Source: an uncultured Clostridia bacterium (GTDB lineage: Bacteria; Bacillota; Clostridia; Saccharofermentanales; Saccharofermentanaceae). Taken from it: 64,000 nucleotides of DNA. Position numbers and translations under genes: made by a program. Below, in pieces: positions 28,620 through 38,571 of the stretch. The stretch lies in assembly GCA_946537885.1 (NCBI GenBank), contig CAMNGC010000002.1:124001-188000 (forward strand), given 5' to 3'. Position 1 is the stretch's first letter. Every line of letters begins with the position of its first letter. The notes beneath the pieces were generated by a model that was given only the letters and a program-made list of their open reading frames with translations, had not been told where the DNA came from and ran no database searches.

Positions 28620-30760
28620 TTATCATCTCCTTCAGACTTATCCTTACGCTTTTTATTGGACTCACAGTCCTTATTGGCGCACTTGGTATATTTCCTTCCT
28701 CTAAATGTCTTCCAGACCATATAGGAACCGCAAGTCGGACAGGTCTTGCCGTCAACCGGGATATCCCATGAAATAAAGTCACAATCGGGATTTGATCCCT
28801 TCTTATCACAAGTATAAAAACTCTTGCCTTTATATTTTCTGGACTTATGAGCCAGCAGCCCCGAGCCGCAGATCGGACATTTACCTTTAACAGTCACTTC
28901 GATATTCTTGGTGTAGTTACACTCCGGAAATCTTGAACAAGCGATAAATTTACCATATCTGCCCTGCTTTATAACAAGTTCTCCCTGACCACACTCAGGA
29001 CAGATCTCCCCGGTCTTCTCAGATTCGATCTTGATCTTCTGAATAGATTCGGCCGCCTCCTTGATCTGCTTATGGAAAGGAGGGTAAAAATCTGACAGAA
29101 CAGCAACCCAATCCTTATTGCCGGTCTCGATCTCATCCAACTGTTTCTCCATGTCTGCCGTAAAAGAGACATCAACGATCTCCTTAAAGTTGTCCCGGAG
29201 CATATCCGTAACCACTTTGCCAAGCGGCGTTATCTTTATGAACTTTCCATCCTTCTCGACATATGTGCGCTCAAGGATCGTAGAGATGGTGGGCGCATAA
29301 GTGGAAGGACGACCGATACCATTCTCTTCCATGGCCTTGATAAGAGTTGCTTCCGTGTAATGGGCCGGAGGCAGGGTGAATTTCTGTTCACCCGTAACTC
29401 CGTGATTCTTCAGCGTCTGTCCCTCTGTAAGATCGGGCAGTCTTGTAGAGTCATTCTTCTCCTCGGCATTTTCTTCATTAATATCTGCATATGCCGCAAG
29501 AAAACCCGGAAAAACGATAGTCTCGCCACTTGCCCGGAACACCTGCCCGCCTGCTTCCGCATCGAGAGTTACCGTATTAAGAACAGCCGCTGACATCTGT
29601 GTTGACAGGAATCTGTCCCAAATGAGCTTATAGAGCTTATACTGATCAGGCTGAAGCGAACTCTTAATTGATTCAGGCGCCAGATCAAAATGAGTCGGTC
29701 TAATAGCCTCGTGAGCATCCTGAGCCGAATTCTTATTCTTGAATGACCTTATATAAGGACATACATATTCCTTACCGTACTTCGCCTCGATAAGACCGCG
29801 TGATGCATGCACAGCTTCATCGGAGATACGAACAGAGTCAGTTCTGATATAGGATACAAGCGCTGTCTGCCCCTGTCCTGCAATCTCGATACCCTCGTAA
29901 AGCTGCTGAGCTACACTCATGGTCTTCCTGGAAGTGAAATTAAGTCTTCTCGAGGCCTCCTGCTGCAGTGTCGAAGTAGTAAACGGCGGGAAAGGATTAC
30001 GCTCTTTCTTGCCCTTCTTAACGGAAGATGCAATGAAATCCTTCCCCTTCACATCATTGATGACCTTATCAGCTTCTTCCTTGCAGCTAAGCTTGTCTTT
30101 GGAAAGCTTTCCTCCGATCTTACTGCCGAGATACTTGATCTTAAACTTCTCTTTCTCAGATGCAGCACTAACAATGGCACTGACATTCCAGTATTCTTCC
30201 GGAACGAATGCGTCGATCTCGGCATCCCTGTCTTCCACGAGCCTTGCCGTAACGGACTGTACACGCCCTGCAGACAAGCCCTTCTGGATCTTATCCCACA
30301 AAAGGGGACTCAACTCATAACCTACCAAACGGTCAAGGACTCTTCTTGCCTGCTGGGCATTTACCAGGTCCATATCGACCTCACGGGGTGATTCAACCGC
30401 TTCCTTTACCGCTTTCTTAGTGATCTCATTAAATGTGATCCTGCAGTGAGACTGCGGATCGATCTTAAGCGCCTGAGCGATATGCCAGGCAATAGCTTCT
30501 CCCTCACGGTCAGGGTCGGTTGCGATATAAACAAAATCAGAATCGGAAGCCAGCTCTTTAAGCTGCTTTATAACATCCTGTTTGCCGCGCATGGTTATAT
30601 ATACGGGTTTAAAATCTTTATTCACGTCAACACCCAGGGTCGCCGACGGCAGATCCCTGATGTGACCCTTGGATGCTGTGATCACATAATCTTTACCGAG
30701 ATAACGTCCTATAGTCTTTGCTTTCGCAGGAGACTCGACTATTACTAATTTCTTCCCCAT
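28616..30760 (-). CDS. topA: DNA topoisomerase I
   Basis: Type IA topoisomerase that relaxes negative supercoils. The TOPRIM domain begins KLVIVESPAKAKTIGRYLG and includes ATDPDREGEAIAWH. The active-site Tyr is in TALVSYIRTDSVRIS (near residue 304). Three C-terminal four-Cys zinc ribbons are visible: CPECGQG...CSRFPEC, CPICGSG...CDKKGSNPDC and CPTCGSY...CANKDC. 714 residues is normal for Firmicutes. It overlaps trmFO and lies downstream of dprA. Confidence 0.97.
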   Translation of the reverse strand: MGKKLVIVESPAKAKTIGRYLGKDYVITASKGHIRDLPSATLGVDVNKDFKPVYITMRGKQDVIKQLKELASDSDFVYIATDPDREGEAIAWHIAQALKIDPQSHCRITFNEITKKAVKEAVESPREVDMDLVNAQQARRVLDRLVGYELSPLLWDKIQKGLSAGRVQSVTARLVEDRDAEIDAFVPEEYWNVSAIVSAASEKEKFKIKYLGSKIGGKLSKDKLSCKEEADKVINDVKGKDFIASSVKKGKKERNPFPPFTTSTLQQEASRRLNFTSRKTMSVAQQLYEGIEIAGQGQTALVSYIRTDSVRISDEAVHASRGLIEAKYGKEYVCPYIRSFKNKNSAQDAHEAIRPTHFDLAPESIKSSLQPDQYKLYKLIWDRFLSTQMSAAVLNTVTLDAEAGGQVFRASGETIVFPGFLAAYADINEENAEEKNDSTRLPDLTEGQTLKNHGVTGEQKFTLPPAHYTEATLIKAMEENGIGRPSTYAPTISTILERTYVEKDGKFIKITPLGKVVTDMLRDNFKEIVDVSFTADMEKQLDEIETGNKDWVAVLSDFYPPFHKQIKEAAESIQKIKIESEKTGEICPECGQGELVIKQGRYGKFIACSRFPECNYTKNIEVTVKGKCPICGSGLLAHKSRKYKGKSFYTCDKKGSNPDCDFISWDIPVDGKTCPTCGSYMVWKTFRGRKYTKCANKDCESNKKRKDKSEGDDK

Positions 30761-30815
30761 AACAACCTTTCAAACACGCTTTTTGATTTTATTCACAATT
30801 TCTATATATAAATCA

Positions 30816-32006
30816 TCATCTTTGAAATGTCAAAGAATATTTTCCCTCGGTCATCAGGACCTTCTGCCTTTTCTCGAGATCGGCTAACAGAACGCTCAAC
30901 TTCGTAAAATCCAGTATTACACCTTCTGACAACTCATCGAAAGTCATAGGCTTTACCGTAAGTTTGTCCAAGATCAACTCCTGCCACTGATCATCCTCCA
31001 GCTTATCAGGAGCCTTCTGTGACATCTCTCTTAACTCTTCTATATTATCTTTTCGACAATAATCTCCCAACCTGTTAAGAAGGCACTCTGCTATCCTGCT
31101 GTCGATGCTTTCCTTATCTGTCAGTATCTCCGCTCCGTCTCTTATCAGATAAAGACCTCCCATTACATTTTGTGAATATATAGCGTGTGGAAGGACAAAA
31201 ACATCCTTTCCCTGAGATGCCGCGAAAGAAGCTGTATGTAAAGTCCCGCTATACTCCCCTGCCTCCATTATCAAAGTAATATCAGACAGTCCTGCGATCA
31301 GTCTGTTACGGGCAGGAAAGTATCTCTTATTAACAGTCTGCATGGGCGGCAGTTCAGAGATGATCAAGCCCCGATCGCACAGTGCTTTATAAAGATCCTG
31401 ATTCTCAGGCGGATAGATTACGTCAACTCCACCGGGCACGATAGCAATAGTAGCCCCTTTGCTGTTAAGGGTTGCCGCATGAGCTCCCCGATCGATCCCT
31501 TTGGCCATTCCCGATACGATGACTACTCCTTTCTGAGCCAGATGATCGGCAAAATCCTTCGTTGCCTGCTTACCGTAGGCACTCGGCTGTCTTGAACCGA
31601 CCATCGCCACAGCACCTTTGTCATAGCACTGTTTCAACAGCTCCTTATTTCCTTTATAAAAAAACACCGGCGGCATCCCGCTTAGTTGTCTCCATGCCCA
31701 GGGATAATCATCGTCATCGTCAGCGATGATCCCTATATTTTTATCTTCCATCTCCTTCTGATATGACTCATAAACCTTATTAACCTTGGATTGATCAAAG
31801 GCCAGTTCAAGTCTTTCTCTTGTCCTCTCACTTAACTCATTCTTGCTGACCTTTTCTTTGATCTCGTCAATATCACCGCAGAGATCTCTATAATGACTGA
31901 TAATGCCCGCAGTCATCAGTTCATCCACACATTTCCTGTCCATGGCAGCGACAAACCTCAGTGCTGCGAATTTGAGATCTATCATGTTTTTCTCGTTCAA
32001 AGCCAT
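30816..32006 (-). CDS. dprA: DNA-processing protein DprA
   Basis: Binds incoming single-stranded DNA during natural transformation and loads RecA. The Rossmann-like core has PPVFFYKGNKELL, VAMVGSRQPSAYGK, IVSGMAKGIDRGAHAA, TIAIVPGGVDVIYPPEN and GLIISELPP. A C-terminal winged-helix-like part follows. The frame is open to 32105, but AAAGGAAAGG precedes ATG 32006 (MALNEKN), which starts 1 bp after the comM stop; this gives 396 residues. It is co-transcribed with comM from a promoter with a repeat array. Confidence 0.95.
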   Translation of the reverse strand: MALNEKNMIDLKFAALRFVAAMDRKCVDELMTAGIISHYRDLCGDIDEIKEKVSKNELSERTRERLELAFDQSKVNKVYESYQKEMEDKNIGIIADDDDDYPWAWRQLSGMPPVFFYKGNKELLKQCYDKGAVAMVGSRQPSAYGKQATKDFADHLAQKGVVIVSGMAKGIDRGAHAATLNSKGATIAIVPGGVDVIYPPENQDLYKALCDRGLIISELPPMQTVNKRYFPARNRLIAGLSDITLIMEAGEYSGTLHTASFAASQGKDVFVLPHAIYSQNVMGGLYLIRDGAEILTDKESIDSRIAECLLNRLGDYCRKDNIEELREMSQKAPDKLEDDQWQELILDKLTVKPMTFDELSEGVILDFTKLSVLLADLEKRQKVLMTEGKYSLTFQR

Positions 32007-32007
32007 A

Positions 32008-33582
32008 CTAATACCTTTCCTTTCTACTGTAAGCATTGATAAGCAAGCTGTCTCTAAACAGAGCAGCTTCTGCAATGTCGGATGTGACCATATCCGATCT
32101 TCCATCGAGATCTGCTACCGTCCTTCCGACCTTCAATAGCCTTACAAACCCCCGCGCCGTCATTCCTGATCTGCCTGCAGCTTCGACGGCTGCATTGATA
32201 ACACTGTCATCTGCACGCATCAGTTCTCCCGGCGCATCAGTCTCGACTGTCCCGTTGAAGATATACGGACCGATAACGGCATATCTTTCCTTTTGCCTCT
32301 CCCACGCTTCCGCGACCCTTCCTTGCAGCATAGGACTCATCCGTTCCTTCTCCGGGACAGCGATCGATGCCAGATCCTCCTTTCCGACGCTTCGCATCTC
32401 GCAGAAGATATCGATCCTGTCAAGAAACGGCCCCGACAGCTTCCTTGCATATCGACGTTTTGCGTCATTAGTACATTTACATCGTCCCTCATACAGCATC
32501 CCGCAGCGGCATGGATTGCCGGCTCCGACGAAAATACACGATGCCGGAAAGCTGTAGGTCTGCCCGTCTCTGTTTATCCTTACAAGATGTTCTTCAAGAG
32601 GGACTCTCAGTGCATCAATAACATCATTTGAATATTCACAGATCTCATCGGCGAAGAGCACACCGTGATTTGAAAGCGCCAGTTCACCCGGCTTCATACT
32701 TCTGCCTCCCCCCAGAAGTTTTGACACTGTAAGGCCCGGATACACGCGTCTTATTGGTCTGGCACGACTGATAGTATTCCTGTCATCTGTCAAGCCCGCT
32801 GCTTCGTAAACAGAGAAAACATCACTCCACTCGTCGTCATCAAGAGGCGGCAATATCCCCGATATGATCTTAGCTGCTATTGATTTTCCGCATCCGGGAC
32901 TGCCGAGCAGCATCAGATTATGCCTGCCGGCCGCCGCGAGAAGTATCGCTCTGGCGGCTTTTTCCTGGCCCTTAAGAACAGCATAATCTATCATTTCCGC
33001 CGATCTTACCGCTGTTTCTTCATCTTTCCTTTTATCCCGGAAATCTTCAGCTACATATTCCTTATAGATAAAAATATTGTCCAGATTGGTCAGATGCGTG
33101 ATCGTCATTCCTCTGAGCCCGGCACAAGCCGCAGCTGTCCGTTCTTCCTCCGGGATGATCACCATATCGAAAATCTCTCCCGCGCAAATCTTCAAGCGCA
33201 GTGCGCTCCCCGGCGTCCCCTTGATCTCTCCCTTCAAGGATAATTCCCCCTCTGAATAGATCCTGCTGTTAAGAGGCATCGGAAGCTGCCTTGACGCCAA
33301 TAGGATCCCTATGGCAATCGGAAGATCGAAAGCCGAGCCGGACTTTCTCATATAGGCGGGTGATATGCTTACTGTTATGTGCCCCTTGGGCATACTAAAA
33401 CCGGCGGATATAAGCGCCGCATGGATCCGGCCTCGCGACTCCCTAATAGACGAGTCACACAGACCGATCACGTCAAATGTCGGAATACCGGGATTAAGTG
33501 AAACTTCGATCTCCGACAGCTTTCCTGCCATTCCATCGGCGAAACATGAATATACCTTAACTACAGACTGTCTTACAGCCAT
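32008..33582 (-). CDS. comM: ComM/YifB-type AAA+ ATPase (Mg-chelatase subunit ChlI family)
   Basis: Hexameric helicase; in naturally competent bacteria ComM extends branch migration during integration of transforming DNA. 524 residues. The N-terminal S5-like domain shows PTFDVIGLCDSSIRESRGRI and MPKGHITVSISPAYMRKSG. Walker A is LGSPGCGKSIAAK (near residue 225), Walker B is GVLFADEICEYS, and a zinc-like motif is GAGNPCRCGMLYEGRC. GGAGG lies ahead of ATG 33582. Upstream lies a phased repeat block shared with comEA. dprA starts 1 bp after the stop. Confidence 0.94.
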   Translation of the reverse strand: MAVRQSVVKVYSCFADGMAGKLSEIEVSLNPGIPTFDVIGLCDSSIRESRGRIHAALISAGFSMPKGHITVSISPAYMRKSGSAFDLPIAIGILLASRQLPMPLNSRIYSEGELSLKGEIKGTPGSALRLKICAGEIFDMVIIPEEERTAAACAGLRGMTITHLTNLDNIFIYKEYVAEDFRDKRKDEETAVRSAEMIDYAVLKGQEKAARAILLAAAGRHNLMLLGSPGCGKSIAAKIISGILPPLDDDEWSDVFSVYEAAGLTDDRNTISRARPIRRVYPGLTVSKLLGGGRSMKPGELALSNHGVLFADEICEYSNDVIDALRVPLEEHLVRINRDGQTYSFPASCIFVGAGNPCRCGMLYEGRCKCTNDAKRRYARKLSGPFLDRIDIFCEMRSVGKEDLASIAVPEKERMSPMLQGRVAEAWERQKERYAVIGPYIFNGTVETDAPGELMRADDSVINAAVEAAGRSGMTARGFVRLLKVGRTVADLDGRSDMVTSDIAEAALFRDSLLINAYSRKERY

Positions 33583-33610
33583 TTAATGATACCTCCCTTG
33601 CTTTTGGGGG

Positions 33611-33694
33611 ATAGTATCAGTTCTTCAGAGTCAATTGGCACACAATTGCACACAATTTGTCACAATCCCACACAATCCGATACAAAATACAAAT
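33611..33694 (-). promoter_or_regulatory. Promoter of comM-dprA with a phased repeat array
   Basis: On the minus strand an array at 33637-33694 consists of ATTGT-type units. Read on the plus strand, the ACAAT/ACAAA cores start at 33642, 33652, 33662, 33672 and 33682, exactly 10 bp apart, plus one at 33689. The array ends 20 bp before a -10-like TACTAT (33611-33616), which is preceded by TG one base away. The -35 position carries GCCAAT, which is not a sigma-A hexamer. Nearly the same array, with the same 20-bp gap, precedes comEA. It probably binds a transcription activator on one face of the helix. Confidence 0.75.
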
Positions 33695-33813
33695 TATGTG
33701 TCCTCAAAAGCAAAAAGTACCGCAAATATGCCAAAGATTATATTTAACAGTATTTTTCGCGAAAGAGATGTATAATAATACGGTATTTTCGGCTAATAAA
33801 GAGGTATATAAAG

Positions 33814-34905
33814 ATGAAACTTGGCATAGTAGGACTGCCTAATGTAGGTAAGAGCACACTTTTCAACGCTATAACAAAGGCCGGAGCAGAATCCGCCAAC
33901 TATCCTTTCTGCACCATAGAACCGAATATCGGTGTTGTTGCTGTCCCGGACTCCAGACTTGATAAACTCGCTGAGATGTATCACCCCGATAAATACACAC
34001 CTGCGATAATCGAATTCGTTGATATCGCAGGTCTGGTAAAGGGTGCCAGCAAAGGCGAAGGTCTCGGCAATAAATTCCTCTCGAATATCCGAGAGGTAGA
34101 TGCGATCTGCCATGTAGTAAGATGTTTCGATGATCCCGATGTCGTTCATGTAGACGGCAGCGCCGATCCGGAGCGCGATATCGGAGTAATCGAACTCGAA
34201 CTTATCCTCTCCGATCTTGAGATCATGGAGAAAAGAGTCGAACGCACTCGTAAGATGATGAAAGGCGGCGACAAGTCCTACGCTTCTGAGCTGGCTCTTT
34301 ATGAGAAGATCTATGCCACCCTCGAACAGGAAAAGCCCGCCCGCTCCATTGAATTTGACGATGAAGAATTAGCGATGACAAAGGATCTTCAGCTGATCAC
34401 CTTAAAGCCGGTTCTTTATTGTGCCAATATCGCGGAGGATGATATCAAGAATCCTGATATTCCCTATGTAAACACAGTTAAGAGGATCGCGGCAGAATCC
34501 GGAAGCGAAGTGGTTGTCATCTCTGCAAAGATCGAAGAAGAACTGGGACAGTTAGAGCCCGAGGATCGTCAGATGTTTCTTGATGATCTGGGCATCGATT
34601 CGGCAGGTCTCGACAAGATGATCCAAGCATCTTATAAGCTCCTGGGTCTTATCTCCTTCCTGACTGCAGGTCCTACGGAAGTGCGCGCCTGGACAATAAA
34701 GAACGGCACTAAAGCTCCTCAAGCTGCAGGTAAGATACATTCCGACTTCGAACGAGGTTTTATTCGCGCCGAGGTCGTAGCTTATGATGATCTTATGGCA
34801 TGCGGAACTTATGCAGCTGCCCGTGAGAAGGGACTGGTGCGTTCCGAAGGCAAAGAATATGTAATGAAGGACGGCGATGTCGTTCTCTTCAGATTCAACG
34901 TCTGA
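33814..34905 (+). CDS. ychF: Redox/ribosome-associated ATPase YchF (OLA1 family)
   Basis: Obg-like P-loop NTPase of 363 residues that associates with ribosomes and hydrolyses ATP more than GTP. Visible are G1 [18 protein letters not shown] (residues 6-23), [12 protein letters not shown]3 [20 protein letters not shown], the non-canonical G4 region and the C-terminal TGS domain ending [21 protein letters not shown] lies near 33770 and AGAGG before the ATG. It is divergent from comM; the shared 230-bp gap contains the competence array. Confidence 0.96.
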   Translation: MKLGIVGLPNVGKSTLFNAITKAGAESANYPFCTIEPNIGVVAVPDSRLDKLAEMYHPDKYTPAIIEFVDIAGLVKGASKGEGLGNKFLSNIREVDAICHVVRCFDDPDVVHVDGSADPERDIGVIELELILSDLEIMEKRVERTRKMMKGGDKSYASELALYEKIYATLEQEKPARSIEFDDEELAMTKDLQLITLKPVLYCANIAEDDIKNPDIPYVNTVKRIAAESGSEVVVISAKIEEELGQLEPEDRQMFLDDLGIDSAGLDKMIQASYKLLGLISFLTAGPTEVRAWTIKNGTKAPQAAGKIHSDFERGFIRAEVVAYDDLMACGTYAAAREKGLVRSEGKEYVMKDGDVVLFRFNV

Positions 34906-34970
34906 TAAGCTTTAGTCTTGTATTCGGGAAATGAATAGCTTCTTCTCGGAATCCGCAGAGATATTGTCGT

Positions 34971-35876
34971 TTAGTCATCCCAAACGAAATCTCTTACTTG
35001 AGTAAACACAGCAGTATCGGCCGGTTCAACCGACTCGAGAGCTCCGCTGTTGTCAAGGCTGACATTATATGTGATCTCAAAGCTCTGACTCAGAGGATCA
35101 GCTTCTGTCTGGGCAGAATTATACTGATCGATAAAGCTCGACCAAGACAGGCCCGACAGATGAGAGATCATTTCCCCCATCTCAAAGACATTCGGATCCA
35201 CATCACCCCAAAGGTCTTCATCGGCATCTGTGCTATAGCCCATATCGGCAAAATAATAACGAAGCGTCTCGGCAAGAGCTTTTCGATAATCCTGTCTGTT
35301 AACAGTAAGCGTTACTACAACACTTCCCTCTTCAACATCGCCGTAGTCGATATCAACAGTATATTCAACTGAGCTCATAAAGACTTCTACACACTCCTCT
35401 GGTGCGAGATAGGAAGACCACATTCTTGAATTGAGACCGAGTACATCCTCGATGATATTCTCTGTGGAATCAACAGCATTCTCATCTGTCATAATAGTGT
35501 TCATGCGACTGTTGATATCCGCCTCAATGCCGCTTCCGATATCTGCAGGTATGGGAGTAGGTGTAGGGGTAGCAGTCGGCGTGGGTGTGGCCGAAGGTGT
35601 AGGAGTTGGAGTAACAGTCGGATACACCCTTGCGAACTGATCGCGAAGATAGACTATGAGAGCCTCGTGATATTCCTGAAGGCTGGAAGAATCAGCGGGT
35701 AACACCGTTTCAGTCACCGTTACTTCGGTCTTGTCTGTTTCATCGGATTTATCCTTATTCTTAGTTAAGAGTAGGATTAAGCCGACTATCATCGCTACAA
35801 ACAGAATAAGGATCGTTATGATCATGATCAAAGGTCCTTTTCTGTATTTCTTGATCTTTTCCGTGTTATAAGCCAT
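34971..35876 (-). CDS. Membrane-anchored extracytoplasmic protein with Pro/Thr spacer
   Basis: 301 residues: a cytoplasmic basic start, one transmembrane helix (about 16-38), a Thr/Asp-rich stretch, a spacer of TPTP/TATP units (about 85-110), then an acidic extracellular domain. The latter includes VEYTVDIDYGDVEEGSVVVTL, similar in style to the lipoprotein domain near 5-7 kb. No enzyme motif is seen. The Pro/Thr spacer is the kind that crosses the peptidoglycan. GGGG precedes ATG 35876. Function unknown. Confidence 0.7.
   Translation of the reverse strand: MAYNTEKIKKYRKGPLIMIITILILFVAMIVGLILLLTKNKDKSDETDKTEVTVTETVLPADSSSLQEYHEALIVYLRDQFARVYPTVTPTPTPSATPTPTATPTPTPIPADIGSGIEADINSRMNTIMTDENAVDSTENIIEDVLGLNSRMWSSYLAPEECVEVFMSSVEYTVDIDYGDVEEGSVVVTLTVNRQDYRKALAETLRYYFADMGYSTDADEDLWGDVDPNVFEMGEMISHLSGLSWSSFIDQYNSAQTEADPLSQSFEITYNVSLDNSGALESVEPADTAVFTQVRDFVWDD
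35553..35621. repeat. Short imperfect 6-bp tandem repeat encoding the Pro/Thr spacer
   Basis: Runs of GGTGTA/GGAGTT-like hexamers on the plus strand, coding for alternating Thr/Ala-Pro pairs on the minus strand. Unit number could vary between strains. Confidence 0.65.
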
Positions 35877-35907
35877 ATCTATCCCCTTTAGCTTTATTAA
35901 TCTGATA

Positions 35908-36867
35908 TCAGATCATGTAATACCAAGTATCATCCTGCTTAAGATCCCGTGTTTCCGTTGACTGATCTTTTACGTTGATCACCATCTCCTGATTAGGAAC
36001 TGTAACGCGGGCCCCTGCAGGTACCGACTGGGTAATGAAAGCATTACCGCCGATAACCGCGCCCTCTCCGATCACCGTATTGCCGCCGAGGATCGAAGCT
36101 CCGGAGTAAATTGTTACATTATTCATAATGGTCGGATGACGCTTAGTATTCATAAGCTTACGCCCGCCTCTTGTAGAGAGGGCGCCGAGCGTGACTCCCT
36201 GATATACCTTGACATTGTCACCGACAACTGTAGTCTCACCTACAACGATCCCGGTACCGTGGTCTATAAAGAAATACTTACCGATAGTGGCGCCGGGGTT
36301 GATATCTATACCCGTAATACTGTGAGCATATTCGGTCATCATACGGGGGATCAACGGGATTCCGAGCGCATATAGCTCATGTGCTAATCTGTAGACCATA
36401 GTGGCATAGAGGCCGGGATAAGTATAAATAACCTCTTCTTTGTTGAAAGCCGCAGGATCTCCGTCAAGAGTCGCCTGAACATCGGTTTCAATGTATTCCC
36501 TGACCTCAGGCAGTCTGTCAAGGAAGCTAAAGACCAGCTCCTGAGCCTGCTTCTCTATGCAGCCTTCGTGATTCTCTCTGTTAAATCCGAGAACGATCTC
36601 GATCTGTTTGGAAAGATTATAGATGATATCTTCCAGCTGTATGGACATATTGTTCTTGACCGTATAATACTTATAGGCCTTGTTACGGAAATATCCCGGA
36701 AAAACTATACCCTGAAGGGCATTTAATATTCCGATGATCTTCTCTCTGTCAGGTCTGTCAAATGTACCGATCTGGTCGATATCCTTACCTTCAGAAAGGT
36801 TCTCCATATATTTATCTATAAGTCCGTTGATCTTCTGTTCCAAGATCGTATCGCGATTCATATCCAT
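35908..36867 (-). CDS. cysE: Serine O-acetyltransferase (CysE/EpsC-like)
   Basis: Acetylates serine for cysteine synthesis. After an alpha-helical N-terminal region with [24 protein letters not shown] comes the left-handed beta-helix of hexapeptide repeats. It includes [33 protein letters not shown], with the catalytic His, and [14 protein letters not shown]. The frame is open to 36978, but the first 37 codons resemble intergenic sequence; I prefer ATG 36867 (MDMNRDT), giving 319 residues. The N-terminal extension is longer than E. coli CysE and matches the long clostridial form. No cysK is adjacent. Confidence 0.87.
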   Translation of the reverse strand: MDMNRDTILEQKINGLIDKYMENLSEGKDIDQIGTFDRPDREKIIGILNALQGIVFPGYFRNKAYKYYTVKNNMSIQLEDIIYNLSKQIEIVLGFNRENHEGCIEKQAQELVFSFLDRLPEVREYIETDVQATLDGDPAAFNKEEVIYTYPGLYATMVYRLAHELYALGIPLIPRMMTEYAHSITGIDINPGATIGKYFFIDHGTGIVVGETTVVGDNVKVYQGVTLGALSTRGGRKLMNTKRHPTIMNNVTIYSGASILGGNTVIGEGAVIGGNAFITQSVPAGARVTVPNQEMVINVKDQSTETRDLKQDDTWYYMI

Positions 36868-36934
36868 GGTCTGATCCTGCCTTAATATGTTATGTCCGTT
36901 ATTATACACTATTTGGGCCGGTCGCCCTAAAGTA

Positions 36935-37480
36935 TTAGCGCCGCCCGCCGAAAAGTTCTTCACGATCCCCTTTATCAAGAAAGATCCCCAGACTTCTCAC
37001 TCCCCCGATGATCCAGCCGATACCGCATAGGATAATGATCGCCTCTACTCCGCTGAAAGGACGGATGATGATGATCAGCCCGATAGCCATCTCGATGAGA
37101 GCCATTATCATACCGAAATACTTAATAATGCCGCCGCCTGTCAGCATAAGCGATGCCGTATATTTGCTAAGACCGCTTATCAGGAAGTAAATACCGACAA
37201 TGATCGCCAGGATCTGCATGAACGATCCCGGAAATACTATAAAGAACAGCCCCAGCAACATGGCGGCTATTCCGGTAGCCAAAATAGCCTTTCCTCCGAA
37301 TCTATAGCGTTCCACAGTAAGATAAGCGATGAGATCCGTCAAACCTCTGATGATCAGAACGATGCCGATAACCAGCCCCACGACACCCGAGATATAGCCG
37401 GGAAATAAGATAAAAAGGGCTCCGGCTGTAAAGGCCAGCAAGGCTTTGACAAGATGTTCGTACCTTTCTTTATTATCCAT
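36935..37480 (-). CDS. DUF308/HdeD-like membrane protein
   Basis: 181 residues with six hydrophobic segments arranged as three repeats of a two-helix unit, including [21 protein letters not shown] and [20 protein letters not shown], the hallmark of the DUF308 (HdeD) family. The function is unknown; HdeD is linked to acid tolerance in E. coli. It overlaps the DUF218 gene upstream by 8 bp, with AAAGGAGAG just before its ATG, so these two are one operon. Confidence 0.85.
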   Translation of the reverse strand: MDNKERYEHLVKALLAFTAGALFILFPGYISGVVGLVIGIVLIIRGLTDLIAYLTVERYRFGGKAILATGIAAMLLGLFFIVFPGSFMQILAIIVGIYFLISGLSKYTASLMLTGGGIIKYFGMIMALIEMAIGLIIIIRPFSGVEAIIILCGIGWIIGGVRSLGIFLDKGDREELFGGRR

Positions 37481-38192
37481 TGTCTCTCCTTTCGGCAGTA
37501 ATATTGCCGTCAGCTGTAATATCTATCTTCTCTTCGTCAAAATCTCCCGGCTCATCGACAAAGCTCAGGTAGAAGTCTTTGGTTCTTGCCAGCATCTCTC
37601 TTGAAGAGAAATACATCTGCTCATCGAAAATATGGCCTTCGGCCCTTACACCCACCGCATTGATCCCTGCGCGGTCAGCCAGGTAAAGCGCTCTCGACAG
37701 ATGGTATTCCTGAGTCACGATCACGGCTGTTCTCACTCCGTAGATCTCATATGCCCTGTATATAGTCTCGGATGTGGACAGACCTGAGTGATCCAGGAAG
37801 ATGTCCTCCGAGGGAACGCCGGCGTCCAGTGCATATTCTCTCATAACTTTAACCTCGTTATAGTATAGTCCTGAGTGATCACCGGAGAACAGGAGCTTAT
37901 CTGCGATTCCTCTCCTGTAGAGCTCTATGGCGGTATCAAGTCTGTCTGCCAGCAAAGGTGATGCTTCGCCATTGGCATATACGCCGCACCCCGGAACGAT
38001 TATGCAGTCGATCTTTCCGTCGATCTGTTTTAAGTCGTCTGGCGTTTTGACTGACTCAAGATCATAGATCCTGTTTCTGACAGAAGCTGTTACGTAAACA
38101 TTTGCTGTCAGGATAAGGAGGATCAGGAGCAGCAGTATGATTCCTATTATCGAACAGATGATTTTTCCCGCCTTCTTAAACTTCGGAGTCAT
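37473..38192 (-). CDS. DUF218 / SanA-YdcF family membrane protein
   Basis: One N-terminal transmembrane helix (about 12-34) and an extracytoplasmic DUF218 domain with IDCIIVPGCGVYANGE, LADRLDTAIELYRRG, LLFSGDH and STSETIYRAYEIYGV followed by VTQEYHLSRAL. These are conserved features of the SanA/ElyC/YdcF group, implicated in cell-envelope integrity. ATG 38192 (MTPKFKK) has GGAG six bases upstream and is chosen over ATG 38204. It overlaps the upstream gene by 17 bp and the DUF308 gene downstream by 8 bp. Confidence 0.85.
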   Translation of the reverse strand: MTPKFKKAGKIICSIIGIILLLLILLILTANVYVTASVRNRIYDLESVKTPDDLKQIDGKIDCIIVPGCGVYANGEASPLLADRLDTAIELYRRGIADKLLFSGDHSGLYYNEVKVMREYALDAGVPSEDIFLDHSGLSTSETIYRAYEIYGVRTAVIVTQEYHLSRALYLADRAGINAVGVRAEGHIFDEQMYFSSREMLARTKDFYLSFVDEPGDFDEEKIDITADGNITAERRDNG

Positions 38193-38571
38193 CATTTTCT
38201 CCATCGACGCTCTTTGTGAGTTCGTCTACTTTTGTTTCCAGCTCATCCACTATCCCCTTAAGCCTCCTGCTCTCAGCTTCCATCTTAAGTTCATCAAGTA
38301 CCTTCCCCAGCCTAATGACCGTGAATGTTGACATGATAAACATAAAAAGCACACAGAGCTCTGATGCCACCACAAACTGACCTGCCCGAACTGAAGCAAA
38401 GGATACTGCCAAAGCGATAAAGATCGTGCCTGACAAGTAAACAGCCGCGACTCCGATAAGATACTTACGGAAGTTCGAAGTTCTCAGTTTGCCGTGACCG
38501 AAGATCAGATATAGAAGCCAGGCAGATGCCAATATTACAAACAGGAGCGCCAACAAGCCTGGAAATGTCAT
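38176..38571 (-). CDS. Small membrane protein with C-terminal coiled coil, unknown
   Basis: 131 residues: three hydrophobic helices (about 4-24, 37-58, 66-88) followed by a charged heptad-like coiled coil (about 90-122) rich in Glu, Lys and Leu. No family recognised. It overlaps coaE by 4 bp upstream and the DUF218 gene downstream, so it belongs to the polA-coaE-membrane protein operon. A role in envelope biology is only suggested by the neighbours. Confidence 0.75.
   Translation of the reverse strand: MTFPGLLALLFVILASAWLLYLIFGHGKLRTSNFRKYLIGVAAVYLSGTIFIALAVSFASVRAGQFVVASELCVLFMFIMSTFTVIRLGKVLDELKMEAESRRLKGIVDELETKVDELTKSVDGENDDSEV

Noticed and set aside
33637..33694. Phased array as a CRISPR or as DnaA boxes
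   Set aside because: Units are about 10 bp without spacers of 30 bp, and the cores do not match TTATCCACA; promoter geometry fits better.
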